Part shown: positions 21,765-32,061 of the stretch, piece after piece | How positions within the stretch are numbered: position 1 is the first letter of the stretch | Layout of the letters: every line of letters begins with the position of its first letter | Origin: Anomaloglossus baeobatrachus | Taxonomy: Eukaryota > Chordata > Amphibia > Anura > Aromobatidae | DNA: 64,000 nt | Assembly: GCF_048569485.1 (NCBI RefSeq) | Contig: NC_134360.1 | Location: forward strand, 207,024,164-207,088,163 | Direction: 5' to 3' | The notes under the pieces: model-generated | Database searches by the model: none | Seen by the model: only the letters and a program-made list of their open reading frames with translations | What the model was told of the DNA's origin: nothing | Made by a program: the position numbers and the translations under genes

Positions 21765-22188
21765 CTTTTACCCACAGCACCCAGGTTTCCCATGATCTGA
21801 AATCCCTCTATCAGCACCCAGCTTTCCTATGTTCTGATATCCATCTTGTCCTCAGCACACAGCTTTCCCATGCTCTGCTATACATCTTTCCCTCAGCACC
21901 CAGCTTTCCCATATCAGAGCATGTGAAACTCTGAGTAGGGAAAAAAGGCGCAAAATAGGGTCTTACCCGGTATATGGGTTTAGGAAAAATGAAAGGAATG
22001 AATACACTCACCTGATCAGGTTGTGCCAGTCACAACCCCTGTGCAGACATATGTGAGTGCTGGAGTGGTTAAGCAGCGGCCCTGTTGGAGAGAAAGTGCT
22101 ATAAAAGTTCAGGATGGAAAAACGGGTTTAATGCCGCGCTATAAACCACGAACTGATGTTATTAAAATAGATATTCTTTTATTGAAAC

Positions 22189-22234
22189 ATTCCTACGCGT
22201 TTCAGAGGCATGCACGCCTCCTTCTTCAGGGAAC
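22189..22234 (-). ncRNA. Hammerhead ribozyme-like motif 1
   Basis: Read on the minus strand: stem I strand GTTCC, core CTGAAGA (matching CUGANGA), stem II AGGAGGC...GCCTCT with one bulged G, core GAAA, a tiny stem III C-GC-G, then the NUH site GTA, then GGAAT, which pairs with GTTCC (four Watson-Crick pairs and one G-U). All conserved core positions are present. The very short stem III is the form described for hammerheads of Penelope-like elements. Self-cleavage is predicted, not shown. Confidence 0.6.
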
Positions 22235-22407
22235 CCTTTTTCATTTAATGTGTAACATCATGCAGTAGTTGTGTTCTTTTTTTTCAATCATGACGTAGCT
22301 TTACTCCTCGTGGCTATGAGTCATGAGATAATGAGATCATCTCCAGGAGCGTGGCTTCTCCTGGAAACTTCTATATAAACCTTTGTATTCCCTGCATCTG
22401 TATGATA

Positions 22408-22456
22408 TTTTTCCCTGAAGAAGGAGGCGTGCATGCCTCTGAAACGCGTATGAATG
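22408..22456 (+). ncRNA. Hammerhead ribozyme-like motif 2 (inverted arm)
   Basis: Same core as motif 1 on the other strand: CTGAAGA at 22415-22421, stem II, GAAA at 22441-22444, CGCGTA. Stem I is weaker here (TTCC against TGAA, with the first pair lost), so this copy is probably more decayed. Confidence 0.5.
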
Positions 22457-22679
22457 TTTCAATAAAAGAATATCTATTTTAATAACATCAGTTCGTGGTT
22501 TATAGCGCGGCATTAAACCCGTTTTTCCACCCTGAACTTTTATATCAGAGCATGTGAAAGATGGGTGCTGAGAGAAGATGTACAGCAGAGCATGGGAAAG
22601 CTGGGTGCTGAGGGAAAGAGCCTTTTTCCCTCAGCACAAAACGTTCCCATCCCATGCTTGTATCTTTTTCCCCCCTCAT

Positions 22680-23007
22680 ATATAGTTCTCCAAATACAAT
22701 AATGGCCCCCACATAGCCTCCATATAGTATAAAGGGTCCTACATAACAATTCATATATTAGAATGCACCTCCATAGCCCTCCATGTATTATAATGCATTT
22801 CCCATAGTTCTCAATTTATTACAATTCACCCCATAGTTCACCATATATTATACTGCACCACATAGTCCTCCATGTATATAGTAGCCCTCATAGCCCTCCA
22901 ATTATTATAATGAATTTCCCATAATTCTCCATGTATTATAATTCACCCCATAGTTCTCTATATGTTATAATTTACAACATAGTACTCCATATATTATACT
23001 GCACCAC
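22680..23007. repeat. Degenerate tandem array, left part
   Basis: Diverged repeats of CATAGTCCTCCATATATTAT plus AATGCACC, about 28-36 bp per unit. It is interrupted at 23008 by a solo LTR and continues at 23814. Confidence 0.7.
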
Positions 23008-23813
23008 TGTCACGCTCCCCGGCTCCCCTGTCACGCTCTCCGGCTCCCCTGCCACGCTCCCCGGCTCCCCTGCCATGCTCCCCGGCTCCCCTGCCTCGCT
23101 CCCCGGCTCCTCTGCCAGGCGTCCCCCGCTCCACAGCCTCCATGCCCCATCACCTGCGGTCCCCAGGCAGCCCGGTCCCCGCTCCCGGCGCCCGTCGGCA
23201 ACTCTGCCCCAGCCCGGCTCTCCTGCTTCCTGTTCACCGCTCCCTGCTCTGGCTTCTGGCACCCGGGCCTCGCGCATGCGCATTAGGGCGCGCGCGCGGT
23301 CATTGACCCTCTCTTAAAGGGCCAGTGTCCTCAAACATGATATTGAAGAATCAGGTACAGGGTATATAGGGAGATACTTTCCAAGTGGACGGGGCCTGTT
23401 CTTCATGTTTGCTAAGCTAGGAGTCAGGTCTCCTTGTGTCTTTGTGGTATACTTACCTATCTCTCTCCTAGAGCCGCTTCTGCCTCGCCAACCGGTCCTG
23501 ACGATACCCGAACCCCGAACGGTGACGGTCTGCCATCCCGTCAGTTCATACCATCTCCGATCCCTGTGGTGACCCGTCTTCTCGCTCCGTCGGTTCCGGA
23601 CTCTGCCTGACGTCATCTCGGCCTCCGAACCTGAGCTTCGTCACCCGGACTACCTTCAGTGACGCCGTGGTCCCAGGGACTTCTACACTCCACACCTCTG
23701 AACGGACTGTCCTGCTACCCGTAGTGCTCCGGCTACCGGGCACCTTGCCTTCGGTGAGGTGTTCAGCCCAGTGGATCCACCTCCTGGGTCTGCCCGTCCA
23801 CCTGGCCCTAACA
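23008..23813. mobile_element. Solo LTR, Gypsy-type
   Basis: 806 bp beginning TGTCACGCTCCCCGG and ending GGCCCTAACA, flanked by an exact 5-bp duplication ACCAC (23003-23007 and 23814-23818). No internal region adjoins it, so it is the product of LTR-LTR recombination. Its first 110 bp carry a 21-bp tandem repeat (CTCCCCGGCTCCCCTGCCACG, about five copies). Orientation is not determined. Confidence 0.75.
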
Positions 23814-24930
23814 ACCACATAGTCCTCCATGTTTTATCATGCACCCCCATAGTCCATGTATAAGGTAACCTCCATAGTCCTCCATATATTATAATGTAGC
23901 CCCCATAGTCCTATATCTATTATAATGCAGCCCCATAAATTTTAATTTTCTATTATGCAGCCCCATAGTCCTCTGTGTATATTGCACACCTACAGTCCAT
24001 GTATAAGGTGTCCTTCATGTTTATTATGCAGTCCCATACTCCTCCATGCATCATGCAGCCCCATAGCCCTCCATGTATCATGCAGCCAGCACCCACAGGC
24101 CTCCATGTATCAGGCAGCCAGCCCCCCAGGGCCTCCTTGTATCATGCAACGAGCCCCCCCAGGGCCTCCATGTATCATGCAGCCTGCCCCCCCAGGGCCT
24201 CCATGTGTCATGCAGCCAGCCCCCTCAAGTGTCATGCAGCCAGCCCCCCAGGTGTCATGCAGCCAGCCCCCCTAGGGCCTCCATGTGTCATGCAGCCAGG
24301 ACCCCAAGGGCCTCTATGTGTCATGCAGCCAGAACCCCAAGGGCCTCCATGTGTCATGCAGCCAGCCCCCCCACCAGGGCCTCTATGAGTCATGCAGCCA
24401 ACCACCCCCCACCAAGGCCTCCATGTGTCCTGCAGCCAGATCCCTCACACCAGGGCCTCCATGTGTCATGCAGCCAGCCCCTACAGGGCCTCCATGTGTC
24501 ATGCAGCCAGCCCCCCCAAGGCCTCCATGTGTCATGCAGCCAGCCCCCCCACCAAGGCCTCTATGAGTCATGCAGCCAGCCACCCCCCACCAAGGCCTCT
24601 ATGAGTCACGCAGCCAGCCCCCCCCAAGGCCTCCATGTGTCATGCAGCCAGCCCCCCCAGGGCCTCCATGTGTCATGCAGCCAGCCCCCCCAGGGCCTAT
24701 ATGTGTCATGCATCCAGCCCCCCCACCAAGGCCTCTATGAGTCATGCAGCCAACCCCCCCACCAAGGCCTCCATGTGTCCTGCAGACAGCCCCCCCCCCA
24801 CCAGGGCCTCCATGTGTCATGCAGCCAGCCCCCCAGGGCCTCCATGTGTCATGCAGCCAGCCCCCCCCAAGGCCTCCATGTGTCATGCAACCAGCCCCAC
24901 CCCAAGGCCTCCATGTGTCCTGCAGCTAGC
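23814..24930. repeat. Compound minisatellite, right part
   Basis: It starts as the 28-bp CATAGTCCTCCATG type and passes into about 25 copies of a 33-39 bp unit (GGCCTCCATGTGTCATGCAG plus CCAGCCCCCC). The length of the C run varies from copy to copy. The transition units (CTCCATGTATCATGCAGCCC at about 24030-24080) link the two types, so the second array seems to have grown from the first. Long open frames are spurious. Confidence 0.9.
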
Positions 24931-25539
24931 TTCCCCGTGTACTCACTGATTGATAAAAAAAATGAAAAAACAAGTACTCACCTGTCTTCTTCCACTGCTG
25001 CTCTGTCCTCACCTCTACTTGTTTCACCCCTGCTCGTCCTCCCCTCTACTCATTCCCCCGTGGCTCCGGTCGGCGTCCTCCCGTCCTGCGTTCTGTGCTG
25101 TCTCGCCACACACAGCAGTCGCACAGGAGTGACGTCACCGCGCAGGCACGGGGGAAGAATGATGATGCATAGAGCGGCGCCTGCCGCTCTATGCAATATC
25201 ATAGCAGTGTGCAATGACGGGGGCTCGGTGCCGCCGCCGCCGCTGACACCAGGCAGGGGGACCCGGTGTCAGTGGTGGCGACCAGGTCATATAGCGGCCA
25301 CGTGATCTGCAGCAGAACAGCGCAGCACCTCTATCACAGAAAGGAGCTGGTTGCTGATCTGCTGGGCAGCCGCAGGCCCCTAACCTCCCGGGCCCGGTCG
25401 CAATGGCAACCCCTGCGACCGCGGTAGTTACTCCCCTGCTGAAACTAAACATTTTTATTTATTTTTTTAAATAGAAGTGCTAATTGTTTTTTTTTCTTTA
25501 TCAATTAAGAAAATTTAAAGTAAAGGAACAAAAGAGAAA
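24931..25539. other. Intergenic, GC-rich, nothing coding
   Basis: No gene recognised. 25060-25420 is CpG-rich, with palindromic words such as GAGCGGCGCCTGCCGCTC at about 25171. Confidence 0.4.
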
Positions 25540-25926
25540 TGTGATTCCTATCTTGAAGGAACTGTGCAGGGAGGTTCTTCCAAACATCTTGGAGACCTGA
25601 CCCCAGATCTTGTGTGGATGTAGCTTTCTGTCTCTTCATATAATCTGAGTAAAATGTAAATTGTTCTTTTATTCTATAAACTACTGACAACGTCTCAGAA
25701 TTTCCAAGCAATACATTTTGTATTTATTTTCTGAAAATGAGAAATGGTCAAAATAACAAAACAATGCATTGCTTTCAGACCTCAAATAATGCAAAGAAAA
25801 CAAGTTCATAATCATTTAGAAACAACAATGCTAATAATGTTTTACCTCAGGAAGATTCAGAAATCAATATTTTGTGGAATATCCATGATTTTTAATCACA
25901 GCTTTCCTGCATCTTGGCATGCTTTC
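25540..25926 (-). pseudogene. Tc1-type transposase remnant, 3' part
   Basis: On the minus strand the segment next to 25926 translates as the Tc1 C-terminal signature (MPRCRKAVIKNHGYSTKY), followed by non-coding 3' sequence. A second Tc1-like piece (LQDVWKNLPAQFLQ) lies at about 25550-25650. The remnant continues beyond the solo LTR at 27122-27215. No ends were identified. Confidence 0.65.
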
Positions 25927-27116
25927 TGTGACGCCCTGGACTAGCCAGGTAGTCACAGGTAGACCCCCTGCACAACACCAGCCCCTAATAAGGTGAAAGC
26001 AGCCAACCTACAAACCCTTGTCACCTCTCTCAGTGTTCAATGGTCACACCAGGGGGCGGAGCCAGACAGTTGGCCACGCCCACCGAGGAGTCCAGAGGGC
26101 CTGAGACAGGAAACAAACAGTCAGTTCGGACAGTCAGTTTAGTCAGTACAGTGGAGTAGAGTGGAGTTCAAGTTCAAGTGCAGCAGGCCTGTGGCGTCAG
26201 GTCTGCAGCAACAACACTGACCGGTGCCAGGGTCGTAGCCCTGGTACCGTGGCATGGAGGCAGATGGTAGTTGCCGCCTGCAGGAGCTGGGAAGACGGCT
26301 GGTGGAACCGTAAGGGACCAGGACAGGGTAATGGCCCGCCAGTACCGAACCGGGAAGCCAACTGGAAACCGGAGCACCAGGAGGGGTACTCAGACCCAGA
26401 AGCCACTGGACCATGTCAAATTCACTGATTGAGGTCTGGACCTTAGGTCCTTTCCCGTCCCAAGGCCCGAAAGACAGCAACAGCCCACCGAGGGGGATAG
26501 AAAGCCACCGCACAGGCAGAGAGATCCCACGGGCCAGCGCCTGCGGGCAAACGGGTTCCCCGACACACATCAAGCTGGGGAGCGGACTACCGTTGCTGAA
26601 GCATAGGCAGTCAAGTTCAACCACAGACGTGCAGGAGAAAGGCGGGAACCACCAACCTGAGAAAGGGGCAAAGCACAGCCGGCTGCGGGCACCGACCACC
26701 ATGCTTTTTGGTTTACCAGAGACTCCGGTGTATCTGTCATAGTAAGTACAACAGTGCCCTCGGGCCGTGCACCACACCACACCATCTTGCCCGCACCTCA
26801 CAACCACTGGGCCATGGGACCATCACCCCCTGCCCATGGAGTGGTCAACACCAGGCTGCATACCACCGTCCCCGGGAGCCTAGTTAATGGCAGCGGTGGT
26901 GTCCACATTCACCACAACCCGTGGGTGGCGTCACGAACTTACACCCTTAAACTCCACAGCCTCAGCCGTCAACCTTCCCCACCGAAATCCCTACACGTAG
27001 CGCCAACTCCCCTTCAGAGCGACGTGACCCCCCCGGGTCTGGGAGGAGCTCGAGCCACCCACCGACGAGCACGGACCCGAGCGGCTCGGCAGCCGGCCGA
27101 GCCCCGGGGCGGTACA
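25927..27116. mobile_element. Solo LTR, Gypsy-type
   Basis: 1190 bp from TGTGACGCCCTGGACTAGCC to CCCCGGGGCGGTACA, flanked by CTTTC at 25922-25926 and 27117-27121. It splits a Tc1 remnant whose reading resumes exactly after the duplication, which confirms the ends. The interior has no reverse transcriptase. Open frames in it are not genes. Confidence 0.85.
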
Positions 27117-27121
27117 CTTTC

Positions 27122-27215
27122 CACCAGTTTCAGACTGCTTTTGGGTGACCTTATGCCACTCCTGGTGCAAAATTGTAAGCAGTTCTTCTTTATTTGATGG
27201 TTTGTTCAGAGGAGT
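27122..27215 (-). pseudogene. Tc1-type transposase remnant, inner part
   Basis: Minus-strand translation NKPSNKEELLTILHQEWHKV is Tc1-like and precedes, in the ancestral copy, the C-terminal signature at 25926. The remnant is truncated at about 27215, where unrelated GC-rich sequence begins. Confidence 0.6.
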
Positions 27216-27566
27216 ATCTGGGGGAGGGGGGCGGCGCAGCTCTCAGGGAGGCGCTGTCGGGCTGCCTGATGCAGCGCTCTGAGAGTCTCCCTGGCGGCTG
27301 CGTTTGCCGCCCTCCGTGGTGGGAGCCAGCTATTCTATGCAGGTGCGGGCTGGCCCTGGAGGCAGAGATGCAAATGGGCCGCACTACACCCTCCCACACC
27401 CACGTCACGCTTCATGATGTCACCGCTATCCGCAGCCTCGAGATGCAGATAAAAGTAAATACATTGGTGGAGACTGGAGTCGCCGGCTCCTTCATTTACC
27501 AATCAGTGCATGCAACAGAGGCAGCGAATGCGATGACATCACCGCATCCTGATATGTTAATATTAA
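27216..27566. other. Intergenic, nothing recognised
   Basis: CpG-rich to 27420, then ordinary. No gene or clear repeat ends seen. Confidence 0.4.
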
Positions 27567-28024
27567 GGCCTAAGCCACACGGCGAGAAAAACAGTGCGAG
27601 TGGAGTGCGATAAAACATCGCATTCCCCTCGGACCAATTCTAGCCTGTGTCAGCACACATGAGCGATTATTTTCTCAGCCCTAATCGGACTGAGAAAACA
27701 ATCGCAGCATGCAGCAACTGTAATGCGAGACTCTTTCTCTCGCACCCATTCAAGTGAATGGGGTGAGAGAAAAATCGCACTGCACTCGCGGTACACCGGT
27801 GTACCACGAGTGCAGGGCGAGAATGGCAATAGCCGGCTACGCAGGAGAGAGGGAGAGAAATCCCTCCCCTCCTGAGTGCCGGCCCGCCCCCCGCAGCTGA
27901 GGTCTGCTCGCACGAACAGACCTCAGTTGCAAGGACACACGCATGACACTCGGCTCTGCTGTACTGCCAGCACGAGCCGAGTGTCATGCAAGTGGATCGC
28001 AGTAGTCCCCGTGTGGCCCCAGCC
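27567..28024. mobile_element. PIF/Harbinger-type MITE
   Basis: Inverted ends GGCCTAAGCCACACGG and, in complement, GGCTGGGGCCACACGG. TAA precedes it and TTA follows, so the duplication is not exact. Internal inverted words CTGAGGTCTGCTCG/CGAACAGACCTCAG and ACTCGGCTCTGCTG. 458 bp, non-coding. Confidence 0.6.
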
Positions 28025-29499
28025 TTATGTTGAGCAGAATTATTTTCAGCCTATTGGTTCGGCCTCCACACCAGTCACGGTCTCTCATGTGGCCCCTCAG
28101 GAAAATTAGTTGCCACCCGCTATATACTATTCTATGCACTATATGTGGTATACTATGTGGCAGACATACAATGTTATATAATATGTGATGGTAGAATATG
28201 TGATGTTCTGTACTTCTAGTATTACATCGGATATCTGTAGTTAAAGGGGTTATCCGGCTTCTTTTGACTTTTTTTCATTATTACCCTATTGGGCTACATT
28301 GGGGCAGGTAAGTAGATAGAGAGCACTTACCTGCCCTGCTGTCAGCCCCTCTCCCCCAGCTCAGAGTGGTCATGTGACCGCTCCTGCCGCGATTTTGCTG
28401 CTTACGGTCATTTCATGTCTACATGGGCAGGGCCATGTTGACATGCAAATCTGGAACAGCATGTCGCCTCCCTGCTGGGCTGTACAGTGCGTGGAGTAAC
28501 CGCCCCCCTTCCCTGCACCCTCCCACACATTCCCCAGCACCCCGTACTCTCACCACAACCTCCCACACACTCCGTAGTCTCCCTCCCCCGCCTCCTGTGC
28601 CCAGCTATGTGCGCCCTGAATTCCAGCCAATTCAGTGTCCAGTTCAATAAGGCAAGGAACACTTGCTGTCAGATACACTGTCAGCGCTGTGTCCCCAGCG
28701 CTTTATCATGTTTACTGCCTGACGCCCTGGGAACTGTCTTTCCACCCCCCCCCCTCCCCCGTGCGCGCTGTCTGTGTCATCATGGGTCACCTGTGTCTGT
28801 GCATCAGTCTGTGTCCCGCGCCAGCCCCATGGATGCCCGCACTGCAGCGTGTCAGTGTTTGCCCCCTCTGCAGTATCAGCAGCTTCTCACCCTGCAGTGC
28901 TGGCATCCGCGGGGATGACGAGCGCTGCTTGTCATCACTGCCCGTGCAGTCTGTGTTCCGCTCCCTGCCAGCCCCGCAGCTGCCCGCACTGCAATGTCAG
29001 TGTCTGCCCGCAGTATCAGAAGCTTCTCACGCCGCGGGGCTGGCAGGGAGCGGGACACTGCTGCTGAGGTTAGATGAGATCATTACCTGCTATGATGATC
29101 TCCTGCCTCCTGACGTCACCGCGGTCACTGCTGTCTATGCCCGTCTCGCGGGCGGCCCGAGACTGTCACTAGCAGTGACGTCACGGGCTCTCGTGATACT
29201 GCGTAGAACGCGGCGGGCATAGAAGTCAGTGACAGTGCTGACGTCAGCAGTGCAGGAGATCGTTACTGCAGGTCTCATCTAACCTCCTGACGGCAGCGCT
29301 CGGCATCCCCTGCAGTGACCTGGGCTGACCTATTGATGTTAGCTCAGGTCACTGCACGGCTCTCCCAGCCAATGGGGAACATTTTGTTCTTCATTGACTG
29401 GGAGTCTCATTGACTATGGTATGGATCGCCGTGCGACCCCCTTATTGGATTACGCCGGACCCGGATTTGATTGTTCTTGTCAATAAATTGGTGAAAGAG
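28025..29499. other. Intergenic, GC-rich repeats, no supported gene
   Basis: A TTAAAGGGGTTATCCGG repeat end lies at 28241. A diverged direct duplication of about 80 bp pairs 28822-28908 with 28969-29046 (CTGCCCGCACTGCA, GCAGTATCAG, AGCTTCTCAC). Three TGACGTCA-type palindromes occur at 29100-29260 within an inverted repeat (GTCACTGCTGTCTATGCCCG against CGGGCATAGAAGTCAGTGAC). A 195-codon frame over 28635-29222 follows these repeats and resembles no protein I know. Confidence 0.4.
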
Positions 29500-30060
29500 G
29501 GAATGTGGGGAGTGTTTTTTCAAATAAAACTTTTTTTGTTGTCTATTTTTTATTTCTTACTGACTGGGTTGGTGATGTCGGGTATCTGATAGACGCATAA
29601 CATCACTAACCCCAGGGCTTGATGCCAGGTGACATTACTCATCTAGTATCAACCCCATATATTACCCCATTTGCCACCGCACCAGGGCAATGGGATGAGT
29701 TGGGGCAAAGCGCCAGGATTGGCACATCCAATGGATGCGCCACTTCTGGGGCAGCTGTAGCCTGCTATTTTTAGGCTGGGGAGTGTCCAATAACGGTGGA
29801 CCTCCCTAGTCTGAGAATACCAGACCACAGCTGTCCGCTTTAGCTTGGCTGGTGATGCAATTTGGGGGGACCCCATGTTTTTTGTTTTAAATTATTTATT
29901 TAATTTTAAATAACAGCGTGGGTTGCCCTCTGTTTTGGATTACCAGCCAAGGTGAAGCTGCCAGCTGTGGTCTGCAGGCTGCAGCCGTCTGCTTTACCCT
30001 AGCTGGCTACAAAGGATAGGGGGGACCTCACGTCATTTTTTTTTTAATTATTTATGTATT
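29500..30060 (+). repeat. Dispersed repeat R1, copy 2
   Basis: Shares blocks in order with the copy at 10.8-11.1 kb: TTGCCACCGCACCAGGGCAA, GCGCCAGGATTGGCACATCC, CTGCTATTTTTAGGCTGGGG and GAGAATACCAG. More diverged than copies 1 and 3. Confidence 0.7.
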
Positions 30061-30159
30061 TATTGGCTAAATACAAGGCTAAGCACCCTTTAGTGCCACT
30101 AAAGGGTGCCAGCTTAGAATATGCGGGGGGGGGGGGGGGTAGGGCATTATATTGGTCTC

Positions 30160-30236
30160 TCTCATCTATTATCTATCCCTCTATCTATCCCTTCATTCAT
30201 TCATCCATCCCTCTATTTATCCCTCTAGCTATCTAG
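30160..30236. repeat. Simple repeat (TCTA/ATCC)n
   Basis: Imperfect CTATCTATCC and CATTCATTCATCC units, preceded by a run of about 15 G at 30124-30139. Confidence 0.9.
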
Positions 30237-30439
30237 CTGCTTCCATTTTTTTGCAGTATGAAAAAAATAGGAAGGTACGCAGATGACACACGGACCACAT
30301 ACGGAACGGAACGGATGCCACACAGTTGCATCCGTGAAAAAACATGACCATTTTTTGCGGACCGCAAAAACGGGGCAGTCCTGTGAATGTAGCCTAATCA
30401 AGAGGCTTATGAGGTGATGTGAGGTGATGTATTTAATTA

Positions 30440-31230
30440 CAAAAAACTGTTTTTTCTTGGTATATGTGTTTATTTACTGTCACTTACAGATTACTAATGG
30501 GGGGGTGTCTCATAGACCCTGACGATTAATATCTGGCTTAGAGGCAGCTGTGGGCTGTGATTAACTTCTTATTAGCCTGATTGCCACCGCCCCAGAGCAA
30601 CCAGGAAGAGCCAGGTAAAGTGCTGGGATTGTCACATCTAATGGATGTGACAATCCTGAGCGGCTGCAGGCTGCTATTTTTAGGCACGGGGCGGCTCAAT
30701 AAATAGGGGTCTCCCCAGCCTGACAATACCAGCCCCCAGCTTTTGTGGTTTATCATGCCTGGGTATCAAAATTCGGGGGGACTTTATTTTGTTTATTTTT
30801 AAATTATTTTTGTAAATCAAGAAAAAAGCCGCATGCAGTTCCTCTTATTTGGATACACAGCCAAGATAAGCGCACGGCTGGGGGCTGCATACTGTAGCCA
30901 TATGCTTTTTCTGTTCTTGGTGTCATAATATGGGAGAAAAACACAGTGAAAAATTGTATGCGTTTTATACCACAATAATGATCCGCAGAGTTGAATTGCT
31001 TTCCCGCTCATCGACCGTCTTGGCGCCCGTGATTGGTTGTAGGCAGATGCTGTCACATACGCTAAGGGTGCGTCTGACTGCAACCAATCACAGGAGACAG
31101 GACAGCCGGAGGACGGGGAAAGCAGTGCATATGAATGAGCAGTAATTAGCGGCCCAGCAAGTGAAGGAGAAGCCACGGGAGCAGTGTACAGCTGCAACGG
31201 AGCCTCGGTCAGTATGAAGCGCTTTCTTCT
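30440..31230 (+). repeat. Dispersed repeat R1, copy 3
   Basis: The fullest uninterrupted copy: ACTAATGGGGGGGTGTCTCA, GGCAGCTGTGGGCTGTGATT, TGACAATCCTGAGCGGCTGC, GCATGCAGTTCCTCTTATTT and GCAGTGCATATGAATGAG. It serves as the empty-site reference for the Gypsy insertion at 11145. No reverse transcriptase or transposase was recognised, so its class is unknown. Confidence 0.75.
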
Positions 31231-31981
31231 TCTTTTTTTTTTTTTACTTTACTATTAATTTTTAATTTCACAAGTGCCTGATCCGGATCACACATCCGGA
31301 ATCCAGGGCCTGGTTCTGCCCAACAATAGCCTCTGATACTCTGAAAAGAGGGCTGTTTACCTCTACGCTGACTGATAGAACGAGTTTTTTCAGTAGCTAC
31401 TCTGAAAAGATGACGCAAAGTTTCATGAACCTCCATTTTCAACAACCCACAAAGTACAGTTTCATCAACACAGTATGATAGCCCCGACACAACCCACATT
31501 TTATAATGGCTCACACACAGTATAATGCGCTTCACATAGACATCCAAATACTATAATGTCCCCCTCATACAGCCCAGCAAACTATATTTTGGCCCCTACA
31601 CAGATCAAAACAGTATAATGGCTGCCCCACCTAATGATTAAAAAAATTACTCATCTCTCCCCATTCTCCCGCTGCTCCAATCTTCGCAGCAGGTGTCCTG
31701 AATGTTCGGCACTGGTCTGCAGAGGGTGCGTTGAAGTGACATCATTGTGCCCTCTGCACTGAGACATCAAAGCTCATAAGCACAGGGAGAATAATGGAGG
31801 AGGGAGCCGTCAGATCATTGCTTTCAATTATATTGGCATTTATCGTTCAGTTGAACGTGCAATACAGAGGAGGAGGGTCCAGTGCAGGCCCTGGAACTGG
31901 CCCCCTGACTCACAGGTCCCTTAGTAGCAACGTGGTCTGCCGCCATGAGCGGTACACAACTGTATATATCTTTCAATTTTA
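31231..31981. other. Intergenic, degenerate tandem array
   Basis: 31410-31640 holds diverged units of about 30-40 bp ending ACAGTATAATGGC or similar, like the 22.7-kb array. No gene. Confidence 0.45.
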
Positions 31982-31990
31982 AATAAATAA

Positions 31991-32059
<69 letters not shown>
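31982..32059. repeat. (AT)n microsatellite, left half
   Basis: TAAATAAATAAA, then about 33 AT units ending at 32059. It was probably continuous with 32823-32890 before a MITE inserted. Confidence 0.95.

Positions 32060-32061
<2 letters not shown>

Larger units (their letters stand above)
21929..22541. mobile_element. Penelope-like non-autonomous element with inverted arms
   Basis: The 613 bp are bounded by an exact 18-bp direct repeat, ATATCAGAGCATGTGAAA (21911-21928 and 22542-22559). The length of that repeat fits target-primed retrotransposition rather than a cut-and-paste element. The arms 22102-22238 and 22409-22541 are inverted copies of each other of about 130 bp, both holding a hammerhead ribozyme-like motif, AATAAAAGAATATC, and TTATAGCGCGGCATTAAA. 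Inverted, hammerhead-bearing terminal repeats (pLTRs) are known from Penelope-like elements. No coding sequence remains, so family placement is inference. Confidence 0.6.

Noticed and set aside
24073-25305. 410-codon frame with Pro/Ser/Cys repeats
   Set aside because: Follows the 33-39 bp tandem unit and its varying C runs. No start context, no homology.
26139-26807. 222-codon minus-strand frame
   Set aside because: Lies entirely within the solo LTR at 25927-27116, and the opposite strand is also open. No domain recognised.
28635-29222. 195-codon frame in a GC-rich stretch
   Set aside because: Covers a diverged direct duplication and an inverted repeat. Neighbouring frames are equally open.
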